The notes under the pieces are model-generated. The model worked only from the letters and a program-made list of their open reading frames with translations, did no database searches and was not told where the DNA came from. Below, piece by piece: positions 18,788 through 26,838 of a stretch of DNA of 64,000 nucleotides (the stretch's first letter is position 1; every line of letters begins with the position of its first letter). This stretch comes from Gammaproteobacteria bacterium (lineage in GTDB: Bacteria; Pseudomonadota; Gammaproteobacteria; Burkholderiales; Gallionellaceae), in assembly GCA_018820925.1 (NCBI GenBank), contig JAHJNJ010000017.1, positions 174,317 through 238,316 of the forward strand. The letters run 5' to 3'. Both the position numbers and the translations under genes were made by a program.

Positions 18788-19390
18788 TCAATGTTTCCAG
18801 GCAAGGATCAACGGCTCTTTTCTCGAGGTGGCAGGTATTTCTTCTTTCGGCATGCCCACGATGACCGGCGCGATGGCTTTGAATTCATCCGGGATGCCCA
18901 ATTCCGCTTTAACGGCGCGTATGTTCAGCGTGGAAACGGATGATCCGATGACACAACTTCCCAGCCCCATATCGCAGGCAGCCAACATCATGTTTTCGGC
19001 GGCCAGCCAGCAATCGGCCGTCACGAACGGACTCGACGGCTTGGCACAGATGATTATCAACGTGCCCGCACCATAAAAGATGTCGAAATCAGGCTTGGCA
19101 AAATGTTCGAACGAATGGGGGGCGCCTTTGTTGTTATGGTGTCGCATCTCCTCGATGAAGATCGGCTTGGCGCGATCGGATAACTGCTTCAATAGTCCCC
19201 GGTTCTGTACCACGACAAACGCCCAGGGCTCCTCGTGCATTGCGGAGGGCGCACGCACTGCGGCCTCAAGCAATGTTTGCACGGTGTTGTGGTCAAGTTG
19301 GTGCGGAACAAATGTGCGTACCGAACGTCGTGCCAGAATGGCTTCAATCACATTCTTGCCCTGCGGCGTACTGAACATGGTCTGAATCAT
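18788..19390 (-). CDS. Nitroreductase-family oxidoreductase
   Basis: A 200-residue FMN-dependent nitroreductase-type protein. The N-terminal ILARRSVRTF segment and RAPSAMHEEPWAFVVV match the phosphate- and flavin-binding regions of the family; the C-terminal half has VIVGMPKEE. These enzymes use NAD(P)H to reduce nitro compounds, quinones or similar acceptors; the physiological substrate is unknown. The gene is monocistronic. Its upstream region carries one copy of the TACGTATTC-type motif (19453-19469), so it may belong to the regulon of the FixJ-type regulator encoded at 20600-21220. Confidence 0.9.
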   Translation of the reverse strand: MIQTMFSTPQGKNVIEAILARRSVRTFVPHQLDHNTVQTLLEAAVRAPSAMHEEPWAFVVVQNRGLLKQLSDRAKPIFIEEMRHHNNKGAPHSFEHFAKPDFDIFYGAGTLIIICAKPSSPFVTADCWLAAENMMLAACDMGLGSCVIGSSVSTLNIRAVKAELGIPDEFKAIAPVIVGMPKEEIPATSRKEPLILAWKH

Positions 19391-19452
19391 GCCTGTGCCT
19401 GTCGCCTGGATTAACGATTGCTGAACGCTAGCATCCCGCAGTGCGCGACGGA

Positions 19453-19469
19453 ATCAGTACGAATACGTA
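19453..19469 (-). promoter_or_regulatory. Putative FixJ-type operator, copy 1
   Basis: Plus-strand ATCAGTACGAATACGTA, which read in the direction of the nitroreductase gene is TACGTATTCGTACTGAT, 63-79 bases before the start codon. The same 17 bases recur at 20563-20579. FixJ/NarL-type response regulators are known to recognise GTAnGTA-like sequences; assignment to the neighbouring regulator is inference. Confidence 0.55.
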
Positions 19470-19598
19470 TACAGGCACAGACGGTACGCAAATCCCGAGA
19501 CTGGAGTCTGCCTGGCGCTCCCGCGCATTGCCTGCGCATCCCTTGCCACGAAAGCACCGGTTTTTGATGCCCTCTTGAATCAGGACACGCGCCTTCCT

Positions 19599-20372
19599 TC
19601 ATCCCCGCCCTTCCTCCGGAGGGGGAAGTACCGGGGGTGAGGACAATAGCGCGATATGTTTCCGGGATACGACGGTCATGGCACGCTGCGGATCGCGGCG
19701 GTAAAACCGTTGCGGGGACCTATACCGGATGCCGGTAATCTTCTGGCTGGCCGCCATCACCAGCGCCAGGTTCAGCCGGTCCGAAACGCCGAGCTTCCTG
19801 TAAATTTCGGTCAAATGCGCCTTCACCGTGCGTACCGAAATTGCACACGATTTGGCAATGCGTTTATTGCTCTCGCCATTGCCTACGCACATGGCAATAG
19901 CATATTCACGCGGCGTGAGTTTATTCAGCGCAACACAAGGGGTCAGGAATGTTTCGCATTCCGCCCTGTTCCTGCCCAGCTCGTCTATCAGCCGGCATGT
20001 CAGCGTTCGGCGTATCCACATTTCGCCCTGTTGCACCGCGTCAACAATCTGCCGAAGCTGCATCGGGCCGGAATCGCTGCGGCAGCATCCGCGCACGCCG
20101 GCCTTCAATAACTCCCACTCCATGTCTTCGGAAATGCTGTCGCCAATAACAATGGCTTGGGTGTCTGCGCATATGTCTGCCAAGCATGCCTTGCCACTCG
20201 GACGAATCAAATCGAAATCAAGCATGAGGATGTCCGGCCCGGCCCGCATTACATCCTCGAGTTCGTCCAGTTTTCCCACAAGGCAGGCAGCGCCGGCAAG
20301 TCCGCCCAGTTTCCGCTTCCAGGAAGCCAGCCTGTCCCGGCAAGTACCGGCAAGTATCAAGTTGATTGTCAT
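19599..20372 (-). CDS. Orphan LuxR/NarL-type response regulator with degenerate receiver
   Basis: A 257-residue DNA-binding protein. The first 120 residues look like a receiver domain with a possible phospho-acceptor Asp in ILMLDFDLI, but the usual N-terminal acidic pair and the conserved C-terminal Lys are not evident, so phosphorylation is doubtful. The C-terminal LuxR helix-turn-helix is clear (LTPREYAIAMCVGNGESNKRIAKS... VRTVKAHLTEIYRKLGV). The last dozen residues (PPVLPPPEEGRG) are encoded by a C/G-rich repeat and are probably not native. The chosen ATG begins the receiver-like strand; a longer frame to 20453 adds 27 residues without family character. An identical FixJ-type motif lies 190 bases upstream. 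Confidence 0.85.
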   Translation of the reverse strand: MTINLILAGTCRDRLASWKRKLGGLAGAACLVGKLDELEDVMRAGPDILMLDFDLIRPSGKACLADICADTQAIVIGDSISEDMEWELLKAGVRGCCRSDSGPMQLRQIVDAVQQGEMWIRRTLTCRLIDELGRNRAECETFLTPCVALNKLTPREYAIAMCVGNGESNKRIAKSCAISVRTVKAHLTEIYRKLGVSDRLNLALVMAASQKITGIRYRSPQRFYRRDPQRAMTVVSRKHIALLSSPPVLPPPEEGRG

Positions 20373-20562
20373 GATTTTGATATGGCTGAAATGAAATGAC
20401 CTGCGGAAATCCGGCTTTCCCCCTGAACTGCAAATTTCAGTCTGTGGAAACACCCCGCAGGTTCAAATCGATTCCCGTCAGCCGCCAACACCATTTCATG
20501 GGTCGGCTGAAACAGGGCGATTTTCCATTGGTTCAGGCTAACATCTAACCGGGCCCGGCAAC

Positions 20563-20579
20563 ATCAGTACGAATACGTA
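20563..20579 (-). promoter_or_regulatory. Putative FixJ-type operator, copy 2
   Basis: ATCAGTACGAATACGTA, identical over 17 bases to copy 1, located between the FixJ-type regulator gene and the orphan LuxR gene, 191 bases before the latter's start. The orientation relative to the gene downstream is the same as in copy 1. Confidence 0.55.
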
Positions 20580-20599
20580 GGCGGAAGCCAGGGTGGTTT

Positions 20600-21220
20600 T
20601 CAATGCGCGGGCAGGTAAGTGGCGATGCGGGCAAGTTCCAGCATGTTGGTTACGCCCGCTTTGCGCATGACATGCGCGCGATGGATTTCCACTGTGCGGT
20701 AACTGATGTCCAGGCGCTGCGCAATTTCCTTGCTGGTCAATCCCTCTACGGCCAGCAACATGACCTCCCGCTCGCGTTCGGTGAGCATTGCCAGCCGTGC
20801 GGCGATGTCCTTGCTCATGTTGACTTGTTTGATTTGCTTTGAATATTGTTCCATCGCCTCCCGGACACTGGCCAGCAATACCGTTCCCTTGACCGGCTTG
20901 GTCAGGAAATCCATCGCGCCCGACTTGAGGGTGCGCACCGTCAACGGAATGGTGCCCTGCCCCGAAAGAAAGATCACCGGCATTCCCAGGCCACGGCGTT
21001 TGATTTCCTCCTGCAGCCTTACGCCATCCATTTCGGGCATATTCACGTCGAGAATGACACACCCCGGCGCATCGGAAGTGCAGGCTTCAAGGAAGTCGGA
21101 TGCGCATGAAAATGCCGCGACGGTATAACCGGCCGCCTCGAGCAGCATGGTGATCGAATCGCGTACCGATTCGTCATCATCCACCACGAATACTTTGTTC
21201 ATGTTGTTCATGTTGCTCAT
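20600..21220 (-). CDS. FixJ-family two-component response regulator
   Basis: A 206-residue regulator. The receiver domain has VVDDDESVRD, the phospho-acceptor Asp in CVILDVNMPEMDG, LSGQG with the conserved Ser/Thr position, and LTKPVKG with the conserved Lys. It is followed by a LuxR-type helix-turn-helix (LTEREREVMLLAVEGLTSKEIAQ, then YRTVEIHRAHVMRKAG), the usual FixJ architecture. Its start overlaps the stop of the upstream sensor kinase gene by four bases, so the two are certainly a pair. Targets are plausibly the promoters with the shared TACGTATTC motif in this region. Confidence 0.95.
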   Translation of the reverse strand: MSNMNNMNKVFVVDDDESVRDSITMLLEAAGYTVAAFSCASDFLEACTSDAPGCVILDVNMPEMDGVRLQEEIKRRGLGMPVIFLSGQGTIPLTVRTLKSGAMDFLTKPVKGTVLLASVREAMEQYSKQIKQVNMSKDIAARLAMLTEREREVMLLAVEGLTSKEIAQRLDISYRTVEIHRAHVMRKAGVTNMLELARIATYLPAH

Positions 21221-23271
21221 GTCGCGAATGGCAAGGTCAGATGAAAAATGGCGCCGGGGCTCTCATGCGGGTCGATCCAGAGTTGCCCGCCGCTCTCCTC
21301 GATCAGCGCGCGGCTGATTGTCAGTCCCATGCCGATTCCGTTTTCCTTGGTGGTAAAGAACGGTTCGAACAACCGCTCCACATCCTCTTTCCTGACGCCG
21401 GGTCCATTGTCCTGAACGGTCACCATGGCAACGCTTGCCTCCTTTTTCGTGCGCACCGTCACCGTGATGGCCGGCTGCGGCACGCCTGCCTGCCGCATGG
21501 CATCAATTCCGTTATGCAGCAGGTTCAGCAGTACCTTTTCAAAATGCATGCGGTTGGCACGCACCAGAGGCATCCCCTCATCCAGCCGGAGATCGGAACG
21601 GAACTTCAGTTCATGTTCCCGGCCGGCAATGTCGATTGCTTTCACGATCTCCCCATTCAGGTCGAAATCTTCGGGCGGATATTCCTTCAGGCTCAAGAAT
21701 TCGAGCAATTCGCGGATGGATTCGCCGGCGCGCAGGGCCTGTTTCCCGGCGCCATCGATGGCCCGGCGGACTTTATCCAGGCTGGGCTGCTCTGCCTGCA
21801 ACAGCATGAGCGCGGCTTCGCTATAGGAGGCGATGGCCAACAGCGGCTGATTCAGTTCGTGTGCAATGGCGGCGGCGGTCTGGGTGGCGATTTGCAGTTT
21901 CTGCAATTGCTCCTGGCTGTTGCGCCATTCATTGATTTCCGCTTCCAGTTTTTTCTCTTCGGTGATATCTGCGGTTGAAATGATGATGCCGCCGATCCTG
22001 GTGTTCTCGTCGATCCAGGGCCGGACTGCCCAGCGCAGCCAATGTTCGGTGCCGTCGCAGCGGATCCAGGAGTCTTCGTCTTTTTCCATGGCGGCTCCGG
22101 CAAGACACTGCTGATGAATGCCCACCCATTCGGCCGGCATGACCGGACAGCTTATGTAAAGATTGAGCCCGACCAGGCTTTCGCGCCCCCCGCCGTATTC
22201 CTCCGCCCAGCGCCCGCTGGTCGCCAGGTAGTTCATGCCCCTGTCGAACATGGCTATGCAGATGGGCGCCTGTTTGATAAATGTTTCCAACTGGTTGCGG
22301 GATTTCCTGAGTACTTCCTCGTTACGTTTGCGCTCGGAGATGTCGCGGAAAAAAGCATAATTGACCCCGCCATTGACGGATGAGCGCGCGGCGGACACTT
22401 CGACATCGACCAGATGCCCCCGTTTGTGGCGCTGTCTCGTCTCAAAACGGTCATAACCTGTTTCCATAACCTGTCTGAGATGCGCTTTAACTTCTTCCGG
22501 CGTTTCATTCGCCTCCACATCGGACACGTTCATGGTCAGCAATTCTTCCCGCGCGTAACCCATCATTTTGCAATATATATCGTTGACCTCAAGAATCCGC
22601 CCGCTCCAGGAGTCCAGCATCCAGAACCCGTCCAGGGCGGTCTGGATGATTTCGCGTTGCTCCAGCAAGTGGCGGTGCATTTCGCTCTCGCGCAAAGCGG
22701 CCTCCATTTGTCTCAGCGCGGAAATATCGGTCAGCGAAAGGCGCACGACGGGCACCGCCCCTTCCCTGACCAACCGTATCGAATCGATCTGGACAATAAC
22801 GCGCGAACCGTCATTGCGCAGTATGCAAAGTTCGCCGGTCAGTTTGCCGTCGCTCTGTTTCGCGGACATGAAATAGCGGTGCCAGGCATCGCCATCATCC
22901 GGGGCTACATAACTGACAAAACGCCGGCCGACCAGTTTGCTGCGTTCCTTGCCGAGCAGGGCCGCGCCGGAGAGGTTGATATCCACGATCAGCGCATCGC
23001 CGTTGAGGGTGATGTATCCGGCAGGTGCAAAGTCGTAGAAATCGACGTAGCGGTCGCGCGATTCCTCCAGGGCGACCTGTGTTCGGCGCAATTCCTCGTT
23101 CTGCATTTCCAGTTCGATCTGGTGCACCTGGAGTTCGTGCACGAGTTCATTCGCCGGGCGCTCCGCCTGTCCTCCCGCCTCACGGGCAAGCCGGGCTTCG
23201 GCCTCCCGGCGCAGAGACGGCTGGACTTCCGCAATGGGATCAATTCCCGGCTTTTTGATTTTCCCGGGCAT
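21217..23271 (-). CDS. PAS-rich sensor histidine kinase, FixL-like
   Basis: A 684-residue soluble kinase, partner of the regulator it overlaps. After a helical segment HELQVHQIELEMQNEELRR there are three PAS domains (cores near YITLNGDALIVDINL, GRILEVNDIYCKMMGY and ICIAMFDRGMNYLAT) and then a histidine-kinase core of the FixL/DctB type with the phospho-acceptor in AIAHELNQPLLAI and an ATP-binding domain with DNGPGV and GIGMGLTISR. No membrane helices are apparent, so the signal is cytoplasmic. I could not confirm a haem-binding FixL PAS, so an oxygen-sensing role is not claimed. Its first PAS module resembles that of the diguanylate cyclase at 14071-15600. Confidence 0.93.
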   Translation of the reverse strand: MPGKIKKPGIDPIAEVQPSLRREAEARLAREAGGQAERPANELVHELQVHQIELEMQNEELRRTQVALEESRDRYVDFYDFAPAGYITLNGDALIVDINLSGAALLGKERSKLVGRRFVSYVAPDDGDAWHRYFMSAKQSDGKLTGELCILRNDGSRVIVQIDSIRLVREGAVPVVRLSLTDISALRQMEAALRESEMHRHLLEQREIIQTALDGFWMLDSWSGRILEVNDIYCKMMGYAREELLTMNVSDVEANETPEEVKAHLRQVMETGYDRFETRQRHKRGHLVDVEVSAARSSVNGGVNYAFFRDISERKRNEEVLRKSRNQLETFIKQAPICIAMFDRGMNYLATSGRWAEEYGGGRESLVGLNLYISCPVMPAEWVGIHQQCLAGAAMEKDEDSWIRCDGTEHWLRWAVRPWIDENTRIGGIIISTADITEEKKLEAEINEWRNSQEQLQKLQIATQTAAAIAHELNQPLLAIASYSEAALMLLQAEQPSLDKVRRAIDGAGKQALRAGESIRELLEFLSLKEYPPEDFDLNGEIVKAIDIAGREHELKFRSDLRLDEGMPLVRANRMHFEKVLLNLLHNGIDAMRQAGVPQPAITVTVRTKKEASVAMVTVQDNGPGVRKEDVERLFEPFFTTKENGIGMGLTISRALIEESGGQLWIDPHESPGAIFHLTLPFAT

Positions 23272-23638
23272 CAGGGATATTCCTGGGTATATGCCGGGTT
23301 CGCGTCCGAATGTTCACGCACAAATTCCAGCCGGCAAGGCCAGGACGGCACGCCTGAAAACAAGCTGTCACCAATGAAAAACATGAAAAAACCCCCTCCA
23401 CCCCGTCGCATCGGCCCGATTGAACTTGCGTCCCGAGCCGCAAAACTCAAGCAAATCAAACGCCACCGATATTGACATATCCCCTTTATGCAATGATATA
23501 GAAATCTCGTCGGCGTGACCCAATATACGTATTTCTACGTACGTATTCATCTGTATATTATTCATCGACATGTCTCTGTAGATTCGCTCATCCGATGATT
23601 CATTTCCCCCAAAACAAAACAGAATCGAGGAGCGATAG
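23272..23638. other. Divergent regulatory region of the kinase/regulator operon and PAS gene
   Basis: These 367 bases hold the promoters for both directions. The AT-rich part (about 23465-23560) includes repeated TACGTA motifs, listed separately. A 33-codon open frame, 23374-23475 on the plus strand, would encode a basic proline-containing peptide (MKNMKKPPPPRRIGP...) but has no visible ribosome binding site. Confidence 0.5.
23525..23550 (+). promoter_or_regulatory. Putative FixJ-type operator, copy 3 (double site)
   Basis: Two motif copies stand back to back, TACGTATTTC (23525-23534) and, after TACG, TACGTATTCATCTG (about 23540-23553). The second is about 85-100 bases upstream of the small PAS gene, in the same gene-relative orientation as copies 1 and 2 (TACGTATTC followed by CTG). 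The site could also serve the divergent kinase operon. Confidence 0.5.
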
Positions 23639-24058
23639 ATGAATTTACAGATCACCGAAAAGACACCTGCTGAATCACCAACCACCTTCCCGGCTGAACG
23701 GCTGCGAACAAATCGATCTGCTGCCGAACGGAACGAGCCGGCGGCATTAACCATGGATGAACGCGGCATGATCAAAGACTGCAGCAGGTCATTCGAATTG
23801 CTGGCCGGTTACCGTCGCAGCGAACTGGTTTGGCACCACGTCTCGATGGTGTTCCCCCAACTCGATGAAATCGAGCTGGTTCAGGCAGGGCAAATAAATC
23901 CAAAGCTCAATTATCTCTGCCGTTGCGGCCAGATTTACCGGCTGCTGAATCGTCTGGGAGATTCGCTTTCCAGCAATATCAACCTCTTCACCATCGAAAA
24001 CGGGGGCAAGAAAATATTAAGGCTGATCGTGCACCCGCTGGAAAGCGCGCAGGCGTAA
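23639..24058 (+). CDS. Small single-PAS-domain protein
   Basis: A 139-residue protein. Residues about 35-75 resemble the first half of a PAS domain (LTMDERGMIKDCSRSFELLAGYRRSELVWHHVS), followed by a less conserved half with two cysteines in LCRCGQIYRLL. There is no output domain, so it may act as a sensor or adaptor binding another PAS protein (inference). GAGGAGCGATAG just before the ATG is a good ribosome binding site. It is divergent from the FixL-like kinase and carries the double TACGTATTC site in front of it. Confidence 0.8.
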   Translation: MNLQITEKTPAESPTTFPAERLRTNRSAAERNEPAALTMDERGMIKDCSRSFELLAGYRRSELVWHHVSMVFPQLDEIELVQAGQINPKLNYLCRCGQIYRLLNRLGDSLSSNINLFTIENGGKKILRLIVHPLESAQA

Positions 24059-24166
24059 AGATCATTTATCCGGACAAGGGCTATTTTTTACCGGCCGGAT
24101 GCTTGCGGATTAATACACGGACACCGCATATTCGAGCGCAACGCAATTCAACCAGGGAGAGCTTTC

Positions 24167-24361
24167 ATGAAACTCGCAGAAGTAAGTGCCATTGCCAAGT
24201 CGCAACACATCAATCCCGGCAGACTGTCCAAGACCGAACTGATTAAAACGATTCAGGCACACGAAGGCAATTTCGACTGCTTTGCCACCGCCGTCAGCGG
24301 CGAATGCGATCAGGCCGGCTGCAACTGGCGCGCGGACTGTTTTGAAGCCGCCCAGGAATGA
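24167..24361 (+). CDS. Tiny SAP/Rho-N-like protein with four-Cys motif, paralog 1
   Basis: A 64-residue protein. Residues 1-32 look like a helix-extended-helix SAP/Rho-N-type fold (IAKSQHINPGRLSKTELIKTIQ), which in other proteins binds nucleic acid. The C-terminal half has four cysteines spaced CX8CX4CX5C (37, 46, 51, 57), suitable for a metal site. The ribosome binding site GGGAGAG precedes the ATG. A close paralog with all four cysteines conserved lies at 26389-26595 on the other strand. The function is unknown. Confidence 0.85.
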   Translation: MKLAEVSAIAKSQHINPGRLSKTELIKTIQAHEGNFDCFATAVSGECDQAGCNWRADCFEAAQE

Positions 24362-24391
24362 AGCCTGTCATGATCCTGGAAACGGCGGTTC

Positions 24392-24523
24392 TGTCCGCAG
24401 ATTACACAGACTAACGCAGATTTCCAGACGCTTGCCGTTGAGTGCGTCTTCGCCCAACAGGTAAGCAGTTTATCCGGATCAGCTTATCGTTTAAGCAGCG
24501 AAAATCCGGGTAATCTGCGGACA
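24392..24523. repeat. Interspersed inverted repeat (TGTCCGCAGATTAC type)
   Basis: TGTCCGCAGATTAC (24392-24405) and GTAATCTGCGGACA (24510-24523) are exact inverted arms around about 100 bases with no gene. It lies between the convergent SAP-like and patatin genes. Confidence 0.7.
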
Positions 24524-24538
24524 ACTGCTTATTCAGGA

Positions 24539-25525
24539 TCAAACCAATTCGATTCCCCTGCCGCCGAGCTGCCGCCGCGCATGTTCGTAGCCTATGGCAA
24601 TGATCTCCTCGGCACGGCCGAATTCCAGGAAACGGATGTGTCCCAGCGGCGGCTGGATGAGTACATCGGGACGATCCAATGACAGGCGGGTCTGGGTGAG
24701 GCGGGTTTCCATGATGTTGATCGAGGCCAGCAACACTTCGAAGATGCTGGGCAGCGGTTCGGCAGAAATCCATTTCCTGAATTGTGCCGTCGCGGGCGTA
24801 TCCATGGCGAGCAGTCTCTGCTTGATGTCTTTCATCGACAGGCGATAGTCGCCCACCATGCGCGCAAACAGCCCGGGAGAGTTGCTTGCTGCGCTGTCCG
24901 GCATTCCCACAGGCCGCAACGGTTTCAGGTTCTTGCCGGAAATGATTTCGTGATTGAGATCGACTGCAATCACGACGTCGGCCCCCATGGCCCGTACCGC
25001 GCTCACCGGTACCGGGTTGGTGAGGCCGCCGTCCACCAGGATGCGCCCGTTGCTGCGCACGGGAGTGAAGATACCGGGTACCGAGATGCTGGCGCGCACC
25101 GCTTCGATCACGTCGCCACTCCGGATCACGACTTCCTCGCCGCTGACAATATCTGTTGCCACGGCGGCAAAGGGCTTGTTCAGCATTTCGATGGCATCGG
25201 CATGGATGTGCGCGCGCACCAGTTCACTGACTTTGGCCCCGTCGAGCAAGCCGGACTTGGGCAACACCACATCGAAGAAGGAGGCGGTTTTTTTCCAGTC
25301 CAGGCCCCGAAAAACGGTCTCCAGTTCGTCCAGCTTGCCGGCGGCATGGATCGCGCCGATGAGTGCCCCTATGCTGGTGCCCGCGATGCAGCACACTTCG
25401 ATGCCCGCCTCCTCGATGGCGCGGATCACGCCCAGATGCGCCAGGCCGCGCGCCGAACCGCTACCCAGCGCAAGGCCGACCTTGGGACGGCCCCCGGATT
25501 TGCTGTCATCCGCCTTGTTCGTCAT
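24539..25525 (-). CDS. Patatin-like phospholipase, RssA/NTE type
   Basis: A 328-residue hydrolase with the patatin catalytic dyad, Ser in GTSIG of CCIAGTSIGALIGAIH and Asp in VDGGLTNPVPV, plus the oxyanion GSGSARGLAHLG loop near the N-terminus. Such proteins are lipid acyl hydrolases, often membrane associated. The ATG at 25525 is preferred because GGAG precedes it; a longer frame starts at 25549. The gene is separated from BCAM0308-like gene by about 95 bases on the same strand. Confidence 0.92.
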   Translation of the reverse strand: MTNKADDSKSGGRPKVGLALGSGSARGLAHLGVIRAIEEAGIEVCCIAGTSIGALIGAIHAAGKLDELETVFRGLDWKKTASFFDVVLPKSGLLDGAKVSELVRAHIHADAIEMLNKPFAAVATDIVSGEEVVIRSGDVIEAVRASISVPGIFTPVRSNGRILVDGGLTNPVPVSAVRAMGADVVIAVDLNHEIISGKNLKPLRPVGMPDSAASNSPGLFARMVGDYRLSMKDIKQRLLAMDTPATAQFRKWISAEPLPSIFEVLLASINIMETRLTQTRLSLDRPDVLIQPPLGHIRFLEFGRAEEIIAIGYEHARRQLGGRGIELV

Positions 25526-25619
25526 CGCAGCATTCTCCATTTTCGGCATGGCCTGAAACGATGGAATATTTTTGCGTGTCAGCCGGGGAAACCAAATTCC
25601 TTGCCCCGAAGCTGTCTGC

Positions 25620-26120
25620 TCAACGCGACCAGTTCACCCGCAACAAATTCTGTTCTGCGTTGTAGTGGTACTCCAGTTCGCCCTGATAGGCATGATGCAG
25701 CGCGTCCCCGATGCCGCGCGCCAGGTGGGTGTCGGTGGTGGTCACGACCGTGCTGTATTTGGTCTTTTCGATGTTCATGATGCGCTGCAGCGGATGCTCG
25801 GTTTTTTCATGCGTTTCATGATTGTGTATCAGTTGCAGTATCTCCTGCTCGTGCGCCCCGATGAAGTCTCCGGTTATCGTCACATATCCCGCCGGAAAAC
25901 CGTCGCGTATCCGGTGACAGGCCGGGCAGCATCCCTGTTCCGCTTTCTCCGGCTTGGGCAGCCATTGCCAGCGGCCACCGTGAAATACGGCACCGCATTC
26001 GGTACACAGGGTCGGGTCATGCAGCTTGCCCTTGTTCTTGTAACTGTCGTGTACCGCTTCCTGTATCAGCCGATCGCGCCGAATGGGATGAAAACCGGCC
26101 GGACGTGAGTGTTGTGTCAT
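25620..26120 (-). CDS. BCAM0308-like zinc-ribbon protein
   Basis: A 166-residue protein with four cysteines as CTECG and CCPACH in the first half, which look like a zinc ribbon or rubredoxin-like knuckle, followed by an alpha/beta half ending YHYNAEQNLLRVNWSR. I believe it belongs to the family named after Burkholderia BCAM0308, whose function is unknown. A strong AGGAGGAAAC precedes the ATG. It sits on the same strand as, and upstream of, the patatin gene. Confidence 0.75.
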   Translation of the reverse strand: MTQHSRPAGFHPIRRDRLIQEAVHDSYKNKGKLHDPTLCTECGAVFHGGRWQWLPKPEKAEQGCCPACHRIRDGFPAGYVTITGDFIGAHEQEILQLIHNHETHEKTEHPLQRIMNIEKTKYSTVVTTTDTHLARGIGDALHHAYQGELEYHYNAEQNLLRVNWSR

Positions 26121-26388
26121 GTTTCCTCCTGGGCTATCGCCGCCACTCCGTGATATTTCGGGGGAGTGTTACGGTGTTGGTTATGAGGCCGGGATATGGA
26201 CTGTCCTGATTTCGCCTTCCCGGATTGGACCGGGGTGGCGTCGCGCAGGACGCATCTCCCTGCCTGCAAGCATATCATTCCGGAACGTGACGTTCACGCC
26301 TCCCTCTTCACGGCAGAATCATCGTTCCTGTCTTGCCGGACAGCACCGGTTCTGCCGGCATCGACGCAAGGTATTCCGCCGCAGGGGT
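26121..26388. other. Intergenic region, no gene seen
   Basis: These 268 bases between the BCAM0308-like gene and the second SAP-like gene contain only short open frames without start signals or family resemblance. An imperfect CCGGACAGCACCGGTTCTGCCGG stem near 26337 is the only structure noted. Confidence 0.4.
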
Positions 26389-26595
26389 TCATGACACCCC
26401 GTTTTTGCGTGAAGTCGCAAAACAATCTTCACGCCAGCTACAACCGGTTTGATCGCACTCGCCGTTGAAGGCTGTTCCAAAACATTCGAAGTTCCCTTCC
26501 TTGGACTGGATTGCCCTGACCAGTTCGGTGATGGCAAGTTTGCCGGGGCTGATGCTGTGCAATTTGGCAATGGAGCGAATTTGTTCCAGTTTCAT
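26389..26595 (-). CDS. Tiny SAP/Rho-N-like protein with four-Cys motif, paralog 2
   Basis: A 68-residue paralog of the protein at 24167-24361; about 35 of the first 59 residues are identical, including MKL at the start, EGNF, GECDQ, and all four cysteines with the same CX8CX4CX5C spacing. The start at 26595 is chosen because GGGGGACAT lies just upstream and the paralog begins at the same residue. Neither copy has a known function; nucleic-acid binding by the N-terminal half and metal binding by the C-terminal half are inferences. Confidence 0.85.
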   Translation of the reverse strand: MKLEQIRSIAKLHSISPGKLAITELVRAIQSKEGNFECFGTAFNGECDQTGCSWREDCFATSRKNGVS

Positions 26596-26838
26596 ATGTC
26601 CCCCTTGGTATCGACGTTGAACAACAGGCACCCAAAAAACTGGCGGAGAAAACCCAAAACGGCAAGAACGATTTCACCCCGCCTTTGGCCGAATGGTTTT
26701 CTTCAGTTTTTCCCCGAAGCAGGTATTCGGAACACGGGTGTGCCATTTCGGGAACAAGCATCGTAAACCTTCATATCCATATTGCAATATGCAAAAGTAG
26801 CTATATCGCGGTCTATATCCCGAATCGTTGGCGAGTCG

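Noticed and set aside
20455..20480. T-loop-like GGTTCAAATCGATTCCCG segment suggesting a tRNA
   Set aside because: No acceptor stem, D-arm or anticodon arm of correct spacing can be built around it.
21217..23271. True oxygen-sensing FixL
   Set aside because: Architecture is FixL-like, but I cannot identify the haem-binding PAS histidine with confidence, so only a PAS-kinase call is made.
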